From CAZKUR01 sp964556005 (GTDB lineage: Bacteria; Bacteroidota; Ignavibacteria; Ignavibacteriales; Ignavibacteriaceae), in contig CAZKUR010000001.1 of NCBI GenBank assembly GCA_964556005.1, positions 1 to 64,000 on the forward strand: a stretch of 64,000 nucleotides of DNA. The letters are read 5' to 3'. Every line of letters starts with the position of its first letter. Position 1 is the first letter of the stretch. Shown here one piece after another: positions 1-8,231 of the stretch. The notes below the pieces were generated by a model. That model saw nothing but the letters and a program-made list of their open reading frames with translations, did no database searches and had not been told where the DNA came from. The position numbers were made by a program, and so were the translations under genes.

Positions 1-724
1 TTTCACTCCCCTTCCCTATTGCCAGCAACCCTCCCATTTTTCTTTTACTAATCGCTTTCTCATTATAAATTATAACTCTTACATTTGCTTTAGTTAATCT
101 TTGCTGAATTTTACTTGTAAAAATATCGGGCGTTAAATTATTAGCAGGTTCATTTTGAAGGTCACGTGTAAAATATAAACCATCTATTACAAATTTTGTT
201 CGAGCAACTGCAGTTTTTAATTTCTGTAAATTATCGGAATAGAAAAATATATTTAACTCTCTTTTCGATATTTTATCTTTTTTATATTTATCAAAAGAAT
301 AATTGCCGAGATAAACTCCTTCTATAAAACTCTGATAGTAATATTCCTCATCCTGGAAAAACTTTTTGAACAAGGAAAATTTCGGAATGAAAATATGGAG
401 GCTGTTTAAGGATTTGTTTTTTAAAGTAGGAATAAACCCCGCTAAATAATTCCTGAAAAAATCCACGGAGAAATTTTCTTCGGTATTAACTTTTGAAATC
501 TGAAGTTCTTCCGGCTTTCCGTCAGGTTTTGAAATAGTAATTTCATTACAGTCTTTGCTTAAAAAACTCTTTCGTTGCAGCCGCGATAATTCCACATTAA
601 AAATTTTCTCAAGGTTTGTTAAATCATCTTTCAGTTTTTTCCCATCTATTAAATATCTCAAACTGATTGACAACGGCTTATACGAAATTTTCTTTCCAAC
701 CGGCTGTATATTTATTTTAAACAT
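1..724 (-). CDS. pepA: Leucyl aminopeptidase, M17 family (N-terminal part, cut by the window edge)
   Basis: An open frame starts at an ATG at 722-724 and runs off the left edge, giving about 241 residues with no stop. The last visible part reads RDLQNEPANNLTPDIF, then a KMGGLLAIGKGSE segment. These are the hallmarks of the M17 family at the junction of its N-terminal domain and its catalytic domain. M17 enzymes are cytosolic di-zinc exopeptidases that remove N-terminal residues from peptides. The metal and catalytic residues lie beyond the window, so activity cannot be judged. The N-terminal domain is divergent, as is usual in this family. It starts 13 bases upstream of nothing on its own strand except the nrnA-like gene, which ends at 738 and is likely cotranscribed ahead of it. 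Confidence 0.82.
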   Translation of the reverse strand, partial: MFKINIQPVGKKISYKPLSISLRYLIDGKKLKDDLTNLEKIFNVELSRLQRKSFLSKDCNEITISKPDGKPEELQISKVNTEENFSVDFFRNYLAGFIPTLKNKSLNSLHIFIPKFSLFKKFFQDEEYYYQSFIEGVYLGNYSFDKYKKDKISKRELNIFFYSDNLQKLKTAVARTKFVIDGLYFTRDLQNEPANNLTPDIFTSKIQQRLTKANVRVIIYNEKAISKRKMGGLLAIGKGSE

Positions 725-737
725 TTTTTAACCTTTT

Positions 738-1724
738 TTATGGTAGATACTCAACAGCTTTATTTAATATCTTAGGTAAATATTCATCCAATTTTTTATC
801 ATAAATTCTGGTACCGGCAGCATTGATGTGACCTCCGCCGCTAAATTCGGATGCGAGCTTATTAACAGGTATTATTCCTTTAGAACGGAAGCTCACTTTA
901 AAACCCTGCTTTAACTCTAAAAATAAAAGTCCTATTTGAACATTTTCAATCGATAATGTAAAATTCACAAATCCATCCGTATCGTATTCCAAAGCATTTG
1001 CATTATTAAAATCCTTTTGCGATAAAATCATATATGCGATCTGTTTTTTTTCTCCGAAAACTTGTAAACTTTCTAATGCTCTGCCTAACAATTTAATCTT
1101 GCTCATTTTGTTTTGATCGTATACATAATCAAAAACTTCTCCGGGTGTAACGCCAAACTCCAATAACTCCGCTATTATCCGATGCAGTTCCGGCGTTGTT
1201 CGTTCGTAACGGAAGGAGCCTGTATCAGTCATTATTGCAGTGTAAATAGGATAAGCTAAATCATAATTCATCTGAACAATTTTGGTTCGTTTGATGAAGT
1301 CGTATATAATATGCCCGGTGGCGCTGTATTTAACATCGACGAATTGATAATCGAAAACGTTTTCGGTATCCTGGTGATGATCGATGCAGATCTTCTTTTT
1401 AGGTGAGTTTAAAAAATAATCTCTAATTTGAGTAAGCCGTTCGATACGGTTAAAATCAACAGCTATTATTAAATCAACATCATTAAAAATATTTTGATGA
1501 ACTTCAGGATCGAATGTCTCTATTTTGTCTTTTTTGTCCAGAAATTTTAAACTGTAGGGTGTTTCGCTTCTGTTTACTATTCTTACATCTTTTCCCAACT
1601 TAATCAATAAAAGATAAATTGCGATTTCAGAACCGATAGCGTCGGCATCAGGATTAACATGAGTTGTTATTAAAAATTTCTTATTATCTATAAAAAGATT
1701 TTTTAACTCTTCGAAATCAATCAT
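738..1724 (-). CDS. nrnA: DHH/DHHA1 phosphoesterase, NrnA-like oligoribonuclease / pAp phosphatase
   Basis: The 328-residue length matches bacterial NrnA. All DHH-family metal-binding motifs are visible: HVNPDAD at 22-28, a DFN motif at 90-92, DHH at 115-117 and TDTGSFRY near 166-173. A C-terminal DHHA1 domain carries GGGHINAAG at 296-304. NrnA enzymes degrade short RNA oligonucleotides and often dephosphorylate 3'-phosphoadenosine 5'-phosphate. They are soluble and manganese-dependent. Which of these substrates is used here cannot be told from sequence. The gene ends 13 bases before the aminopeptidase start on the same strand, suggesting a two-gene unit. A closely related c-di-AMP phosphodiesterase role (GdpP core) is less likely because no membrane or PAS region is present. 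Confidence 0.88.
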   Translation of the reverse strand: MIDFEELKNLFIDNKKFLITTHVNPDADAIGSEIAIYLLLIKLGKDVRIVNRSETPYSLKFLDKKDKIETFDPEVHQNIFNDVDLIIAVDFNRIERLTQIRDYFLNSPKKKICIDHHQDTENVFDYQFVDVKYSATGHIIYDFIKRTKIVQMNYDLAYPIYTAIMTDTGSFRYERTTPELHRIIAELLEFGVTPGEVFDYVYDQNKMSKIKLLGRALESLQVFGEKKQIAYMILSQKDFNNANALEYDTDGFVNFTLSIENVQIGLLFLELKQGFKVSFRSKGIIPVNKLASEFSGGGHINAAGTRIYDKKLDEYLPKILNKAVEYLP

Positions 1725-1808
1725 TAACTCTTAATAAGATTTTAAAATTAAACAATAAAGATAAGTAAAATATTTGATTTTGGCAGGAATGATTGATAAA
1801 AAATTTTT

Positions 1809-2303
1809 TCACTTGGTGGTATCAGGCAAATCATAATCCGTAAATATTAATGCTTTACAATAAATTGTATCAGGCAATACTAATTTAATAATATATTTGC
1901 CGGCTCTTATTTTTAACTTTTGAAAACCAATTGTGTAAGTACCCGTTTGAAAATATCCTTCTTGAAATTTATAACAAGAACTTTCGTCGGCGTTGCAAAA
2001 ATATAATTTAACGGAATCCGGATGTGATAGATTGAAAGGTAACTCAGTCGGAGGAGAAAACGGATTCGGATATTTTAAATAATCGGAATTATATTCGGTT
2101 TTTCTTATTACATCTTTCAAGTTATTTCCGAGATTCCATTCATAGCTTGATGGTTCTGCATAAGCTTTGACATTGCTGGAATCAATTACTTTCATCATGG
2201 TCAGCCTATTAACCTCTAAACTTGCGCATTGTGATTTCTCAGATTGAATAGTTGAACATTTGTAAAATCCGAATAGGAGCAGAATTATAAAAAACCATTT
2301 CAT
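1809..2303 (-). CDS. Small exported protein of unknown function with an NPFSP motif
   Basis: This is a 164-residue protein I do not recognise. Residues 1-16 are hydrophobic (MKWFFIILLLFGFYKC) and look like a signal sequence. A Cys at 16 could be lipidated, but Lys before it is a poor lipobox. The C-terminal two thirds contain YLKYPNPFSPPTELPFNL followed by beta-rich sequence. This resembles the PNPFxP start of the type IX sorting or FlgD-Ig-like fold, but it lacks the usual final VKKM-type strand. It may be a stand-alone beta-sandwich protein exported to the cell envelope. It lies 84 bases upstream of the nrnA-like gene on the same strand. Confidence 0.55.
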   Translation of the reverse strand: MKWFFIILLLFGFYKCSTIQSEKSQCASLEVNRLTMMKVIDSSNVKAYAEPSSYEWNLGNNLKDVIRKTEYNSDYLKYPNPFSPPTELPFNLSHPDSVKLYFCNADESSCYKFQEGYFQTGTYTIGFQKLKIRAGKYIIKLVLPDTIYCKALIFTDYDLPDTTK

Positions 2304-2636
2304 TTTGTATCTCCCCTAAGAAAGATTTTAATTTTTATATTAGATTATAATGGTTAACAACTTAAATATAAGATTGCAAATTTTCAAAGTATTTTTTATA
2401 TAACTCCTTCGGAATATCCGTCCTTTTCTTTCTTTTTAATCCAAGGGTGTTAGCACAAGCTATAATATTTTCCCCCTTCGGGGAATTGAACTGCTACATT
2501 TAATTATATCTCTATTTAACGAATTATCTCTTATATTTATGTTTTATTTTAACTGGATTTTTATTCGACCAAATTCCCCGGATAACAATCATTATTAATT
2601 TATTAAAAACATTTTAATTACCGAATATAGAGGCAA
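2304..2636. other. Intergenic region between divergent genes
   Basis: These 333 AT-rich bases separate the minus-strand exported protein from the plus-strand dedA gene and should hold both promoters. The only structure I see is a short perfect hairpin at 2470-2485 (TTCCCC, loop CTTC, GGGGAA). It has no T-run on either side, so it is not a typical terminator. Confidence 0.5.
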
Positions 2637-3293
2637 ATGGATCTCATCAAATATTTAATTGATCTTTTCTTGCACCTGGATCAGCATCTTCTTGAAATTA
2701 TTAATCAATACGGTACTTTTACTTACGCTATTTTATTCGTCGTAATATTCGCAGAAACAGGTTTAGTATTTACACCTTTTTTACCAGGCGATTCTCTTCT
2801 TTTTGCAGCAGGTGCTTTTGCGGCAAAAGGATCGTTTAACGTAATTTTACTTTTCGTTCTTTTAGGCGGTGCATGCATTATCGGTGATACAGTAAATTAT
2901 TGGATAGGAAATTTTTTGGGGCCGAAAGTTTTTGAAAAAAAAATTCGCTTTTTAAATAAAGAGCATCTCGAAAAAACCCACAAATTTTTTGAAAAATACG
3001 GCGGGAAGACAATTATAATTGCGCGATTTATTCCTATTGTTAGAACATTTGCTCCTTTTGTAGCCGGTGTTGGAGCAATGACGTATTCTAAGTTTATTAT
3101 CTACAATGTTGTAGGCGGAATATTATGGAGCGCTTTGTTTATTTACGGAGGCTACTTTTTTGGTAATATTGATTTTGTTAAACATAATTTTTCAGTTGTT
3201 ATTCTTGCAATAATATTTATTTCTATTTTGCCTGGAATTGTTGAGGGATTCAGAAAATTTTACGGTAGAAAAAAAGCCGGAAGTTTGGACTAA
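2637..3293 (+). CDS. dedA: DedA/VTT-family integral membrane protein
   Basis: The 218 residues form an integral membrane protein of the DedA (SNARE-associated, VTT) family. Family features visible are the ETG(L)VFTPFLPGDSLLF segment at about 39-55, a GD(T)VNYWIG stretch near 80, and the RFIPIVRTFAPFVAG motif near 128-142, whose Arg and Pro residues are conserved. Characterised DedA proteins act in undecaprenyl-phosphate or phospholipid translocation and in membrane potential homeostasis. The exact substrate here is unknown. The ATG at 2637 is preceded by an AGAGG-type ribosome site. It stands alone on the plus strand between minus-strand genes. Confidence 0.9.
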   Translation: MDLIKYLIDLFLHLDQHLLEIINQYGTFTYAILFVVIFAETGLVFTPFLPGDSLLFAAGAFAAKGSFNVILLFVLLGGACIIGDTVNYWIGNFLGPKVFEKKIRFLNKEHLEKTHKFFEKYGGKTIIIARFIPIVRTFAPFVAGVGAMTYSKFIIYNVVGGILWSALFIYGGYFFGNIDFVKHNFSVVILAIIFISILPGIVEGFRKFYGRKKAGSLD

Positions 3294-3391
3294 ATTCTTT
3301 AAGCTGCCTTAAGGTAGTTCATATCAATTTATAGTACCAATCTTAAAGGTTACTTTATTTTAAAATACTAATATTAATTCCGTAAAATTCT

Positions 3392-4384
3392 TTACCTGTT
3401 AACGGAATTCATTAAAGCAGCCGGATATCTTGTACCTGCTGCAGCTCCGATAGGAGCAGCTTCATTAATTCGCTTCAAATCGTCATCGCTTAACTTAATT
3501 TCAATAGCTTTTAAATTTTGTTCGAGTCTTTCTTTATGTTTTGTACCTGGAATGGGAACAACATACTTCCATTGGGCTAAAAGCCATGCTAAGGCTAATT
3601 GTGCAGGTGAGCATTTTTTTTCTTCTGCAATGACTTTTATTTTTCCTATTAGCTTTAAATTTCTGTCAAAATTATCTCCCTGGAAACGAGGCATATTTCT
3701 TCGCAGATCATTTTGTGGAATATCATCAGGTTTATTAAAATCTCCCGTTAAAAATCCTCTACCCAAAGGTGAATAAGCTACCAAACCGATTCCAAGCTCA
3801 CGGCAAACAGGCAAAACATCTTTTTCAGGTTCTCGGGTCCATAAGCTGTATTCGGTTTGAAGCATTGTAAGCGGATATTCGGCATGAGCGCGACGCAGCG
3901 TTTCAGGTCCTGCTTCGGATAATCCGGCAAATCGGATTTTCCCTTCTTTAGCAAGTTCACCTAAAGTCCCGACAGTTTCTTCAATTGGTACATTTGTATC
4001 CACACGACTAGGATAATAAAGGTCGATGTATTCCACGCGAAGCCTTTGAAGGCTATAAGACAGAAAATTTCTAATAGATGAAGGCCGTGCATCAAATCCT
4101 AGAAATCTTCCGTCATGATTACGCAAACCTCCGAATTTGATTGAGATAAAAACTTTATCACGCGGAATATCTTTAATTGCCTCACGTATTAATTCCTCAT
4201 TGTGTCCCATTCCATAAAAATCTCCAGAGTCTAAAAAATTAACTCCAAGATCAATAGCGTGTTTTATGGTTGAAATACTTTCTGAATCATTTCTCTGCCC
4301 GGTATAAAAAGAAGACATACCCATGCATCCTAATCCTAAAGCCGATACTTTTGCTCCTGAGTTGCCTAATTTGCGATATTCCAT
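3392..4384 (-). CDS. Aldo/keto reductase with Ser in place of the catalytic His
   Basis: This 330-residue TIM-barrel oxidoreductase of the aldo/keto reductase superfamily is closest in pattern to the AKR11/AKR13 group. It starts MEYRKLGNSGAKVSALGLG and shows the cofactor and active-site landmarks: Asp52, Tyr57 (LDSGDFYG) and Lys83 (ISIKFGG). C-terminal SPLGRGFLTG and VPIPGTKHKERLEQN segments bind NADP(H). At the position where most relatives have YYQHR, this protein has YYPSR (123-127), so the usual catalytic His is Ser126. A subfamily with such replacements exists, so it may be functional with different carbonyl chemistry. The physiological substrate is unknown. It is a single-gene unit. Confidence 0.9.
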   Translation of the reverse strand: MEYRKLGNSGAKVSALGLGCMGMSSFYTGQRNDSESISTIKHAIDLGVNFLDSGDFYGMGHNEELIREAIKDIPRDKVFISIKFGGLRNHDGRFLGFDARPSSIRNFLSYSLQRLRVEYIDLYYPSRVDTNVPIEETVGTLGELAKEGKIRFAGLSEAGPETLRRAHAEYPLTMLQTEYSLWTREPEKDVLPVCRELGIGLVAYSPLGRGFLTGDFNKPDDIPQNDLRRNMPRFQGDNFDRNLKLIGKIKVIAEEKKCSPAQLALAWLLAQWKYVVPIPGTKHKERLEQNLKAIEIKLSDDDLKRINEAAPIGAAAGTRYPAALMNSVNR

Positions 4385-4595
4385 TTAGCCTTACTCCTAT
4401 TCAATAATTGATTTACAATGTTGATTTTATCTGAAATGATTTTACGGAAATAAAAATTAATAAATACTTTTAGAAAATAACTTGCTGCACAACAAGGTAT
4501 TTAAAATCTGTATTTTTATTTCGAGGAACAGGATGCGGTATTTTTATCGGAAGGATTATAGAATATTCATGCAGATATTTAAATGAACTATTTTT

Positions 4596-5591
4596 TTAGT
4601 CCAGAACTAATTCTCTATTATAAATGAAATCAAATGAAAATGTTTTTTTTGTCGTTCTTTGTTCGATGTACTCGGCTATGTTTTTCAAACGCTGGGGTAT
4701 TTTTAAGATTTTTTCCTGTGATATTGAAGCACTCTCATTCAACCCGCTGAATTTTTCAATCTCCCAAAATTTTATAACTTCTTCGACAATATTTTTATAA
4801 TCCCATGGGCCATAGATTCCGGCTCTCCTGACTACATCAGAGATTTCTCTAAAATCAGTAATAGAAGCGCCTGGCATTTCAATTGAAGGCATTATACTTA
4901 CTGCTGATTGAAGAGCACTTTCCGGATCAAGCTTTAAAATTTCTTTGAAAACATTCCGGTAAAACAAAAAATGCTTTGCCTCATCGACCGCAATATTATT
5001 AAGAATACCGGAGATAAGCGGTTCATTCCTTAAAGCGAGTTTCCCGGTATTTTTATGAGAAATTTGTGTTGCCCTTTCTTGTAAAGTAGTATATACAAAA
5101 ACCCTATATGGATCATGATTCCATTCAGGATTAAAGCCCGAGTTTTGATAACAAAACTGCAATTTTTCAATTTCTTTAAAATTAAAAATTCGGCTGTCTC
5201 TTGCATAATCTCTTAACACTCCGCCATGCCGGTCTTCTTCTGCCGTCCACATGTTATTCCATTTGGACCAAAAACTATCATCTCCCAAATGTTTTGCAAT
5301 TATACGATGAAAATGCGGCAATCCTTCTTCAGTTAATAAATTTATTGCAAGAGCAATCCTAACCGGGTCTTCGACACCTTTTACCCTTTTTCTAAGGTTA
5401 TTTATTATTTCATTTTGATCATCATTCATTTTCTCATCTGCCGGTAGGAAGTCGCTTGAGAACCATAAATTTCTTTTTGCAATATGTTCCTCCATCCACA
5501 CTTTTACTTTTGGTTCAACCTTATTTAACACTGCTTTTTTATTTAATGATTCTATCTCAAGTGCATAACTTTCATTGGTATTGCTGTACAT
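4596..5591 (-). CDS. Acyl-[acyl-carrier-protein] desaturase (ferritin-like di-iron)
   Basis: The 331-residue length is typical of soluble acyl-ACP desaturases (FA_desaturase_2). These enzymes put a cis double bond into acyl-ACP using O2 and a ferredoxin-type donor. The di-iron ligands can be placed: Glu88/89 in LLTEEGLPHFHR, the EEDRHG motif at 118-123, Glu172 and His179 in QERATQISH, and DEAKH at 203-207. These fit the two EXXH-type pairs of the family. The gene suggests that the host meets oxygen and adjusts membrane unsaturation. A putative ferredoxin partner is not next to it. Upstream sequence is broken by the run of Ns at 5654, so its promoter region may be incomplete. Confidence 0.9.
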   Translation of the reverse strand: MYSNTNESYALEIESLNKKAVLNKVEPKVKVWMEEHIAKRNLWFSSDFLPADEKMNDDQNEIINNLRKRVKGVEDPVRIALAINLLTEEGLPHFHRIIAKHLGDDSFWSKWNNMWTAEEDRHGGVLRDYARDSRIFNFKEIEKLQFCYQNSGFNPEWNHDPYRVFVYTTLQERATQISHKNTGKLALRNEPLISGILNNIAVDEAKHFLFYRNVFKEILKLDPESALQSAVSIMPSIEMPGASITDFREISDVVRRAGIYGPWDYKNIVEEVIKFWEIEKFSGLNESASISQEKILKIPQRLKNIAEYIEQRTTKKTFSFDFIYNRELVLD

Positions 5592-5653
5592 TTTTCGTCC
5601 TTCTATTATTAATTGAACCTTATTCGCTGAGGCTTAAATTGAATTAAGATAAT

Positions 5654-5663
5654 NNNNNNNNNN
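5654..5663. other. Scaffold gap (10 Ns)
   Basis: Ten unresolved bases lie 62 bases upstream of the desaturase start. A round number of Ns usually means a gap of unknown true length, so genes may be missing here and linkage across this point rests on scaffolding only. Confidence 0.95.
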
Positions 5664-5875
5664 ATGGTATTCATTAGAGGTAATTTTGTACGGTTACCAA
5701 TAGAGGAAGATCTGTTCTGAACAATGAAGATAATGAGACAGGATGCAAGGACAGGAATAATCCATTTTATTAAATCCCTGGAATATAGGTAAGTGATAAT
5801 TAAAAGTAAAAGATACAAATCTAAAGCGGTACTATTTGTAAAAGTTGTGTAAAAATAATAAACGAGATTATGCAT
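5664..5875 (-). CDS. Possible small membrane protein, cut by the scaffold gap
   Basis: An open frame of 70 codons starts at an ATG at 5873-5875 and runs into the Ns. The predicted peptide begins MHNLVYYFYTTF and has two hydrophobic stretches separated by a short charged loop (YSRDLIKW), consistent with two membrane segments. No family is recognisable and no strong ribosome site is obvious. It may be a real gene whose end was lost in the gap, or chance coding in AT-rich DNA. Confidence 0.25.
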
Positions 5876-5995
5876 AACTTAAAAAGTAACCGGCAAATTA
5901 ATTTATTGGCTTTATAAGTTTAGTAAATAATGATTTATAAATTATTTTTAGATGAAAGACAGGTAGAAAAATTTTCATTTCTTTTAAAATAATAA

Positions 5996-6037
5996 TCCCC
6001 CGTTTTATTAATAAACTTTTATCAATAAACGGGGGAA
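5996..6037 (-). terminator. Rho-independent terminator after the type IX tail fragment
   Basis: A CCCCCGTTT-type arm at 5997-6005 pairs with AAACGGGGG at about 6028-6036. On the minus strand the stem is followed by ATTATTATTTT. It sits just past the stop of the gene ending at 6059. Confidence 0.6.
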
Positions 6038-6058
6038 AGAAATATAAAATAATATCTA

Positions 6059-6712
6059 TTATTTCAGAACCATCATCTTTTTAACAGAAACATGATTGCC
6101 TGCACTTAGTCTATAGAAATAAACACCGCTAACTAATCTTGATGCATTCAATTGAACATTATAGTTGCCTGCATCTACGTTACCATTCACTAAAGTCATA
6201 ACTTTTTGGCCGAGTGAATTATATATTGATAAGTTAACAATTCCTTTTTCAGGAATCGAATAACTAATCATTGTTGCCGGGTTGAACGGATTAGGATAAT
6301 TCTGATTTAAGTTGAAAGTAATCGGAGTTTTTACACTCATTTCAACTTCTTTAGAATAACGATAAGTTCCGTTGAAATCGATTTGCTTCAACCTATAAAC
6401 ATAATTACCCTTTGTTACTTTTGTATCTGCATATGAATAATTATGCTGTTCGGTTGTTGAACCGTTGTCGATATTTTGCCCTCCATCTGGTAGAACTCCG
6501 GATGAAAAATCCTTAGAGAATACAACCGATGTTGAATTTATTGGTGTCGGTGGAATTTTAGCAATTTTTGCTTTCTGCAAATAAGGATGAATAAGGTTTA
6601 ATTGAGATTCGGTTAGTTTATAACCCTTATTGTATTGTGAAAACAAATTATTAATTGCACTTTTGTTCTGCGGAAGAATTTCCGCGGATGTAAAAAGAAA
6701 ACAGAAAACCAA
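6059..6712 (-). pseudogene. Remnant of a type IX secreted protein (signal-like start joined to C-terminal sorting tail)
   Basis: The 217-residue frame ends with a complete type IX sorting domain: NYPNPFNPAT near residue 136, SLGQKVMTLV, SGVYFYRLSAG and a final VSVKKMMVLK. Before it is the linker that usually precedes this tail (GNYVYRLKQIDFNGTYRYSKEVE). Cargo proteins normally have a large catalytic or binding region ahead of that linker; here only about 50 uncharacterised residues remain. The start is also odd. The frame is open upstream to a stop at 6833-6835 and encodes a convincing hydrophobic signal segment (CFIPVLVFCFLFTSAEI), but there is no ATG or GTG before it, only a TTG inside the segment. 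I read this as a gene shortened by internal deletion with a lost start. A small functional protein started by TTG is the alternative. Confidence 0.5.
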
Positions 6713-6835
6713 AACTGGAATAAAGCATTTGGAGATGGAATGGAGGGAGAATAAATTTTTAAGAATAAAGATTTTGATATAAGACTTTTCAACAATCCTA
6801 TAAAAGAGAATATATTGCTCTATTAAATTGTTCTA

Positions 6836-7309
6836 ACACCTCTTAATACTCATTTATTAATTGATCAAAAGTTATTTTTAAATGCCTCCATTTATTAATC
6901 GACGACATTTTATGTCAGCATTAATAATTAGAACTAATTCACCATGTATCAAGAAATATTAATTTAATATTTAATTAATTTTTTCAAATCTTATGTTTCA
7001 AGAATAGACGCTCAAAATGAGATTCTATTTTTTATCAGATAAAGATTCATCACCGAAAAATTTAAAAAAAATTTTTACATACGTATTGAGAAAATATTTC
7101 ATGAAAAATTTACCTAATAAAAAAAATTTTATCAGTAAATATTTTTCAACCCTTATTTATAAATAAAAATGAAAGGATGAAAATTTTTATTCCAAATGGT
7201 ATGTATATTGCTACTTGTCAACATATTTTTGGAGGGATAATTAATTAAAAGCAGTTCTAATTCTAGTTACATTAATTAATTATCCAATAACGAATTCAGG
7301 GATCAAATC
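6836..7309. other. Intergenic region with a perfect inverted repeat
   Basis: These 474 very AT-rich bases precede a plus-strand lipoprotein gene and the minus-strand remnant. No coding frame is convincing. The one clear structure is a 12-base perfect inverted repeat at 7235-7246 and 7274-7285, listed separately. Confidence 0.5.
7235..7285 (+). repeat. Inverted repeat upstream of the lipoprotein gene
   Basis: GGATAATTAATT (7235-7246) and its exact complement AATTAATTATCC (7274-7285) are separated by 27 bases. The second arm ends 24 bases before the ATG at 7310. It could be a paired operator or a stem-loop in the mRNA leader. Confidence 0.55.
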
Positions 7310-8005
7310 ATGAAAATCTTGTCAGTTCTATCAATTCTATGTTTCGCATTTTTATTAGCATCTTGTACACAAACAGAAAATAGTAGTTCACCGGTAGCAC
7401 CAATTTTTAACAAAACCACTGAAGCTCCCGGTATAAATACACATAATCCTTATCCATTTCCGCTATTGACTTCTTTTAAAACTTATCAGACTAAAAGCTG
7501 GAACTCTGCTTCACAAGCAAATCAAGTTACGGTTATGTTAATGAAGTCTTTACCGGTAAAAAGTATTACCTTCGCAGTAGTTGAATATTATTCACCGGGA
7601 CCGGCTGCCAATATGCAAAAAGTGATGACTTTTCTTTACTATCAATCCGGCGACCGTGTAAATGTTCCTGTAACCCCGGGTAAAAAAATATATGATATCA
7701 AAATTTACGGATTAGTTGGCAACTCGGTAGATGTTAACTCTCTGTATAATGATTTCCAAAAATTCAATAATGTAAAAATTGATCAATGGAAAACTTCCGG
7801 CAAAACAATTACAGTTACCGCATCAAATAATATAAACAATGTCAGTCAGGTTTATGCTGAGATACAATATAATAATGAAAGCGTGCTCGTATTTATGCAA
7901 AAGCCGTCTACTCCGACTTTTACAATTCCGAACTTCGGCAGCAGTACTATAACTTCAGTTACACTGTACGGATTGCAAATTCCAATTACGCCAAGTGGAT
8001 TTTAA
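7310..8005 (+). CDS. Putative lipoprotein of unknown function
   Basis: This 231-residue protein has a clear lipoprotein signal: MKILSVLSILCFAFLLASC, with the lipobox LASC placing the lipidated Cys at 19. The mature part is low in charge and rich in Thr, Ser, Asn and Val. It contains two loosely similar beta-rich segments (around VKSITFAVVEYYS and VSQVYAEIQYNN), which suggests two immunoglobulin-like modules. I do not recognise a family. It should sit on the periplasmic side of a membrane or on the cell surface. AGGGA lies at a good distance before the ATG. The gene is monocistronic: a terminator follows at 8097 and an inverted repeat precedes it. Confidence 0.7.
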   Translation: MKILSVLSILCFAFLLASCTQTENSSSPVAPIFNKTTEAPGINTHNPYPFPLLTSFKTYQTKSWNSASQANQVTVMLMKSLPVKSITFAVVEYYSPGPAANMQKVMTFLYYQSGDRVNVPVTPGKKIYDIKIYGLVGNSVDVNSLYNDFQKFNNVKIDQWKTSGKTITVTASNNINNVSQVYAEIQYNNESVLVFMQKPSTPTFTIPNFGSSTITSVTLYGLQIPITPSGF

Positions 8006-8096
8006 AAGCTCATTTACTGTTTGTAAGATGCGATCTTAAAATAATGAGATGATCCAGCTAAATACTCTAACTATTGATAAAGTTGGACTGTTCATG

Positions 8097-8135
8097 AAAC
8101 CCGGCATACTGTTATTCTTCTGCCGGGTTTTTATT
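8097..8135 (+). terminator. Rho-independent terminator of the lipoprotein gene
   Basis: AAACCCGGCA (8097-8106) pairs with TGCCGGGTTT (8121-8130) around a 14-base loop and is followed by TTATTTTTT. It is a strong hairpin, 92 bases past the lipoprotein stop. Confidence 0.85.
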
Positions 8136-8231
8136 TTTTAAATTATCATTCAGCTTTTTTTGAATTAGTATTTTTGTCTTTCCACCTGCGCCTTAGCTTT
8201 GGTAAATAAATCCAATTTTAACTTTGATTTT

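Noticed and set aside
2470..2485. Short hairpin TTCCCC-CTTC-GGGGAA
   Set aside because: It lies between divergent genes with no T-run on either side, so it is not a terminator and I see no other copies.
3304..3317. CTGCC-TTAA-GGTAG stem after dedA
   Set aside because: It is only five pairs, with a G-T, and no T-run follows, so it is too weak to call a terminator.
6613..6795. A 60-codon frame overlapping the type IX fragment
   Set aside because: It is in a different frame from the signal segment and the sorting tail, has a TTG start, and reads as low-quality sequence. It is a shadow of the decayed start region.
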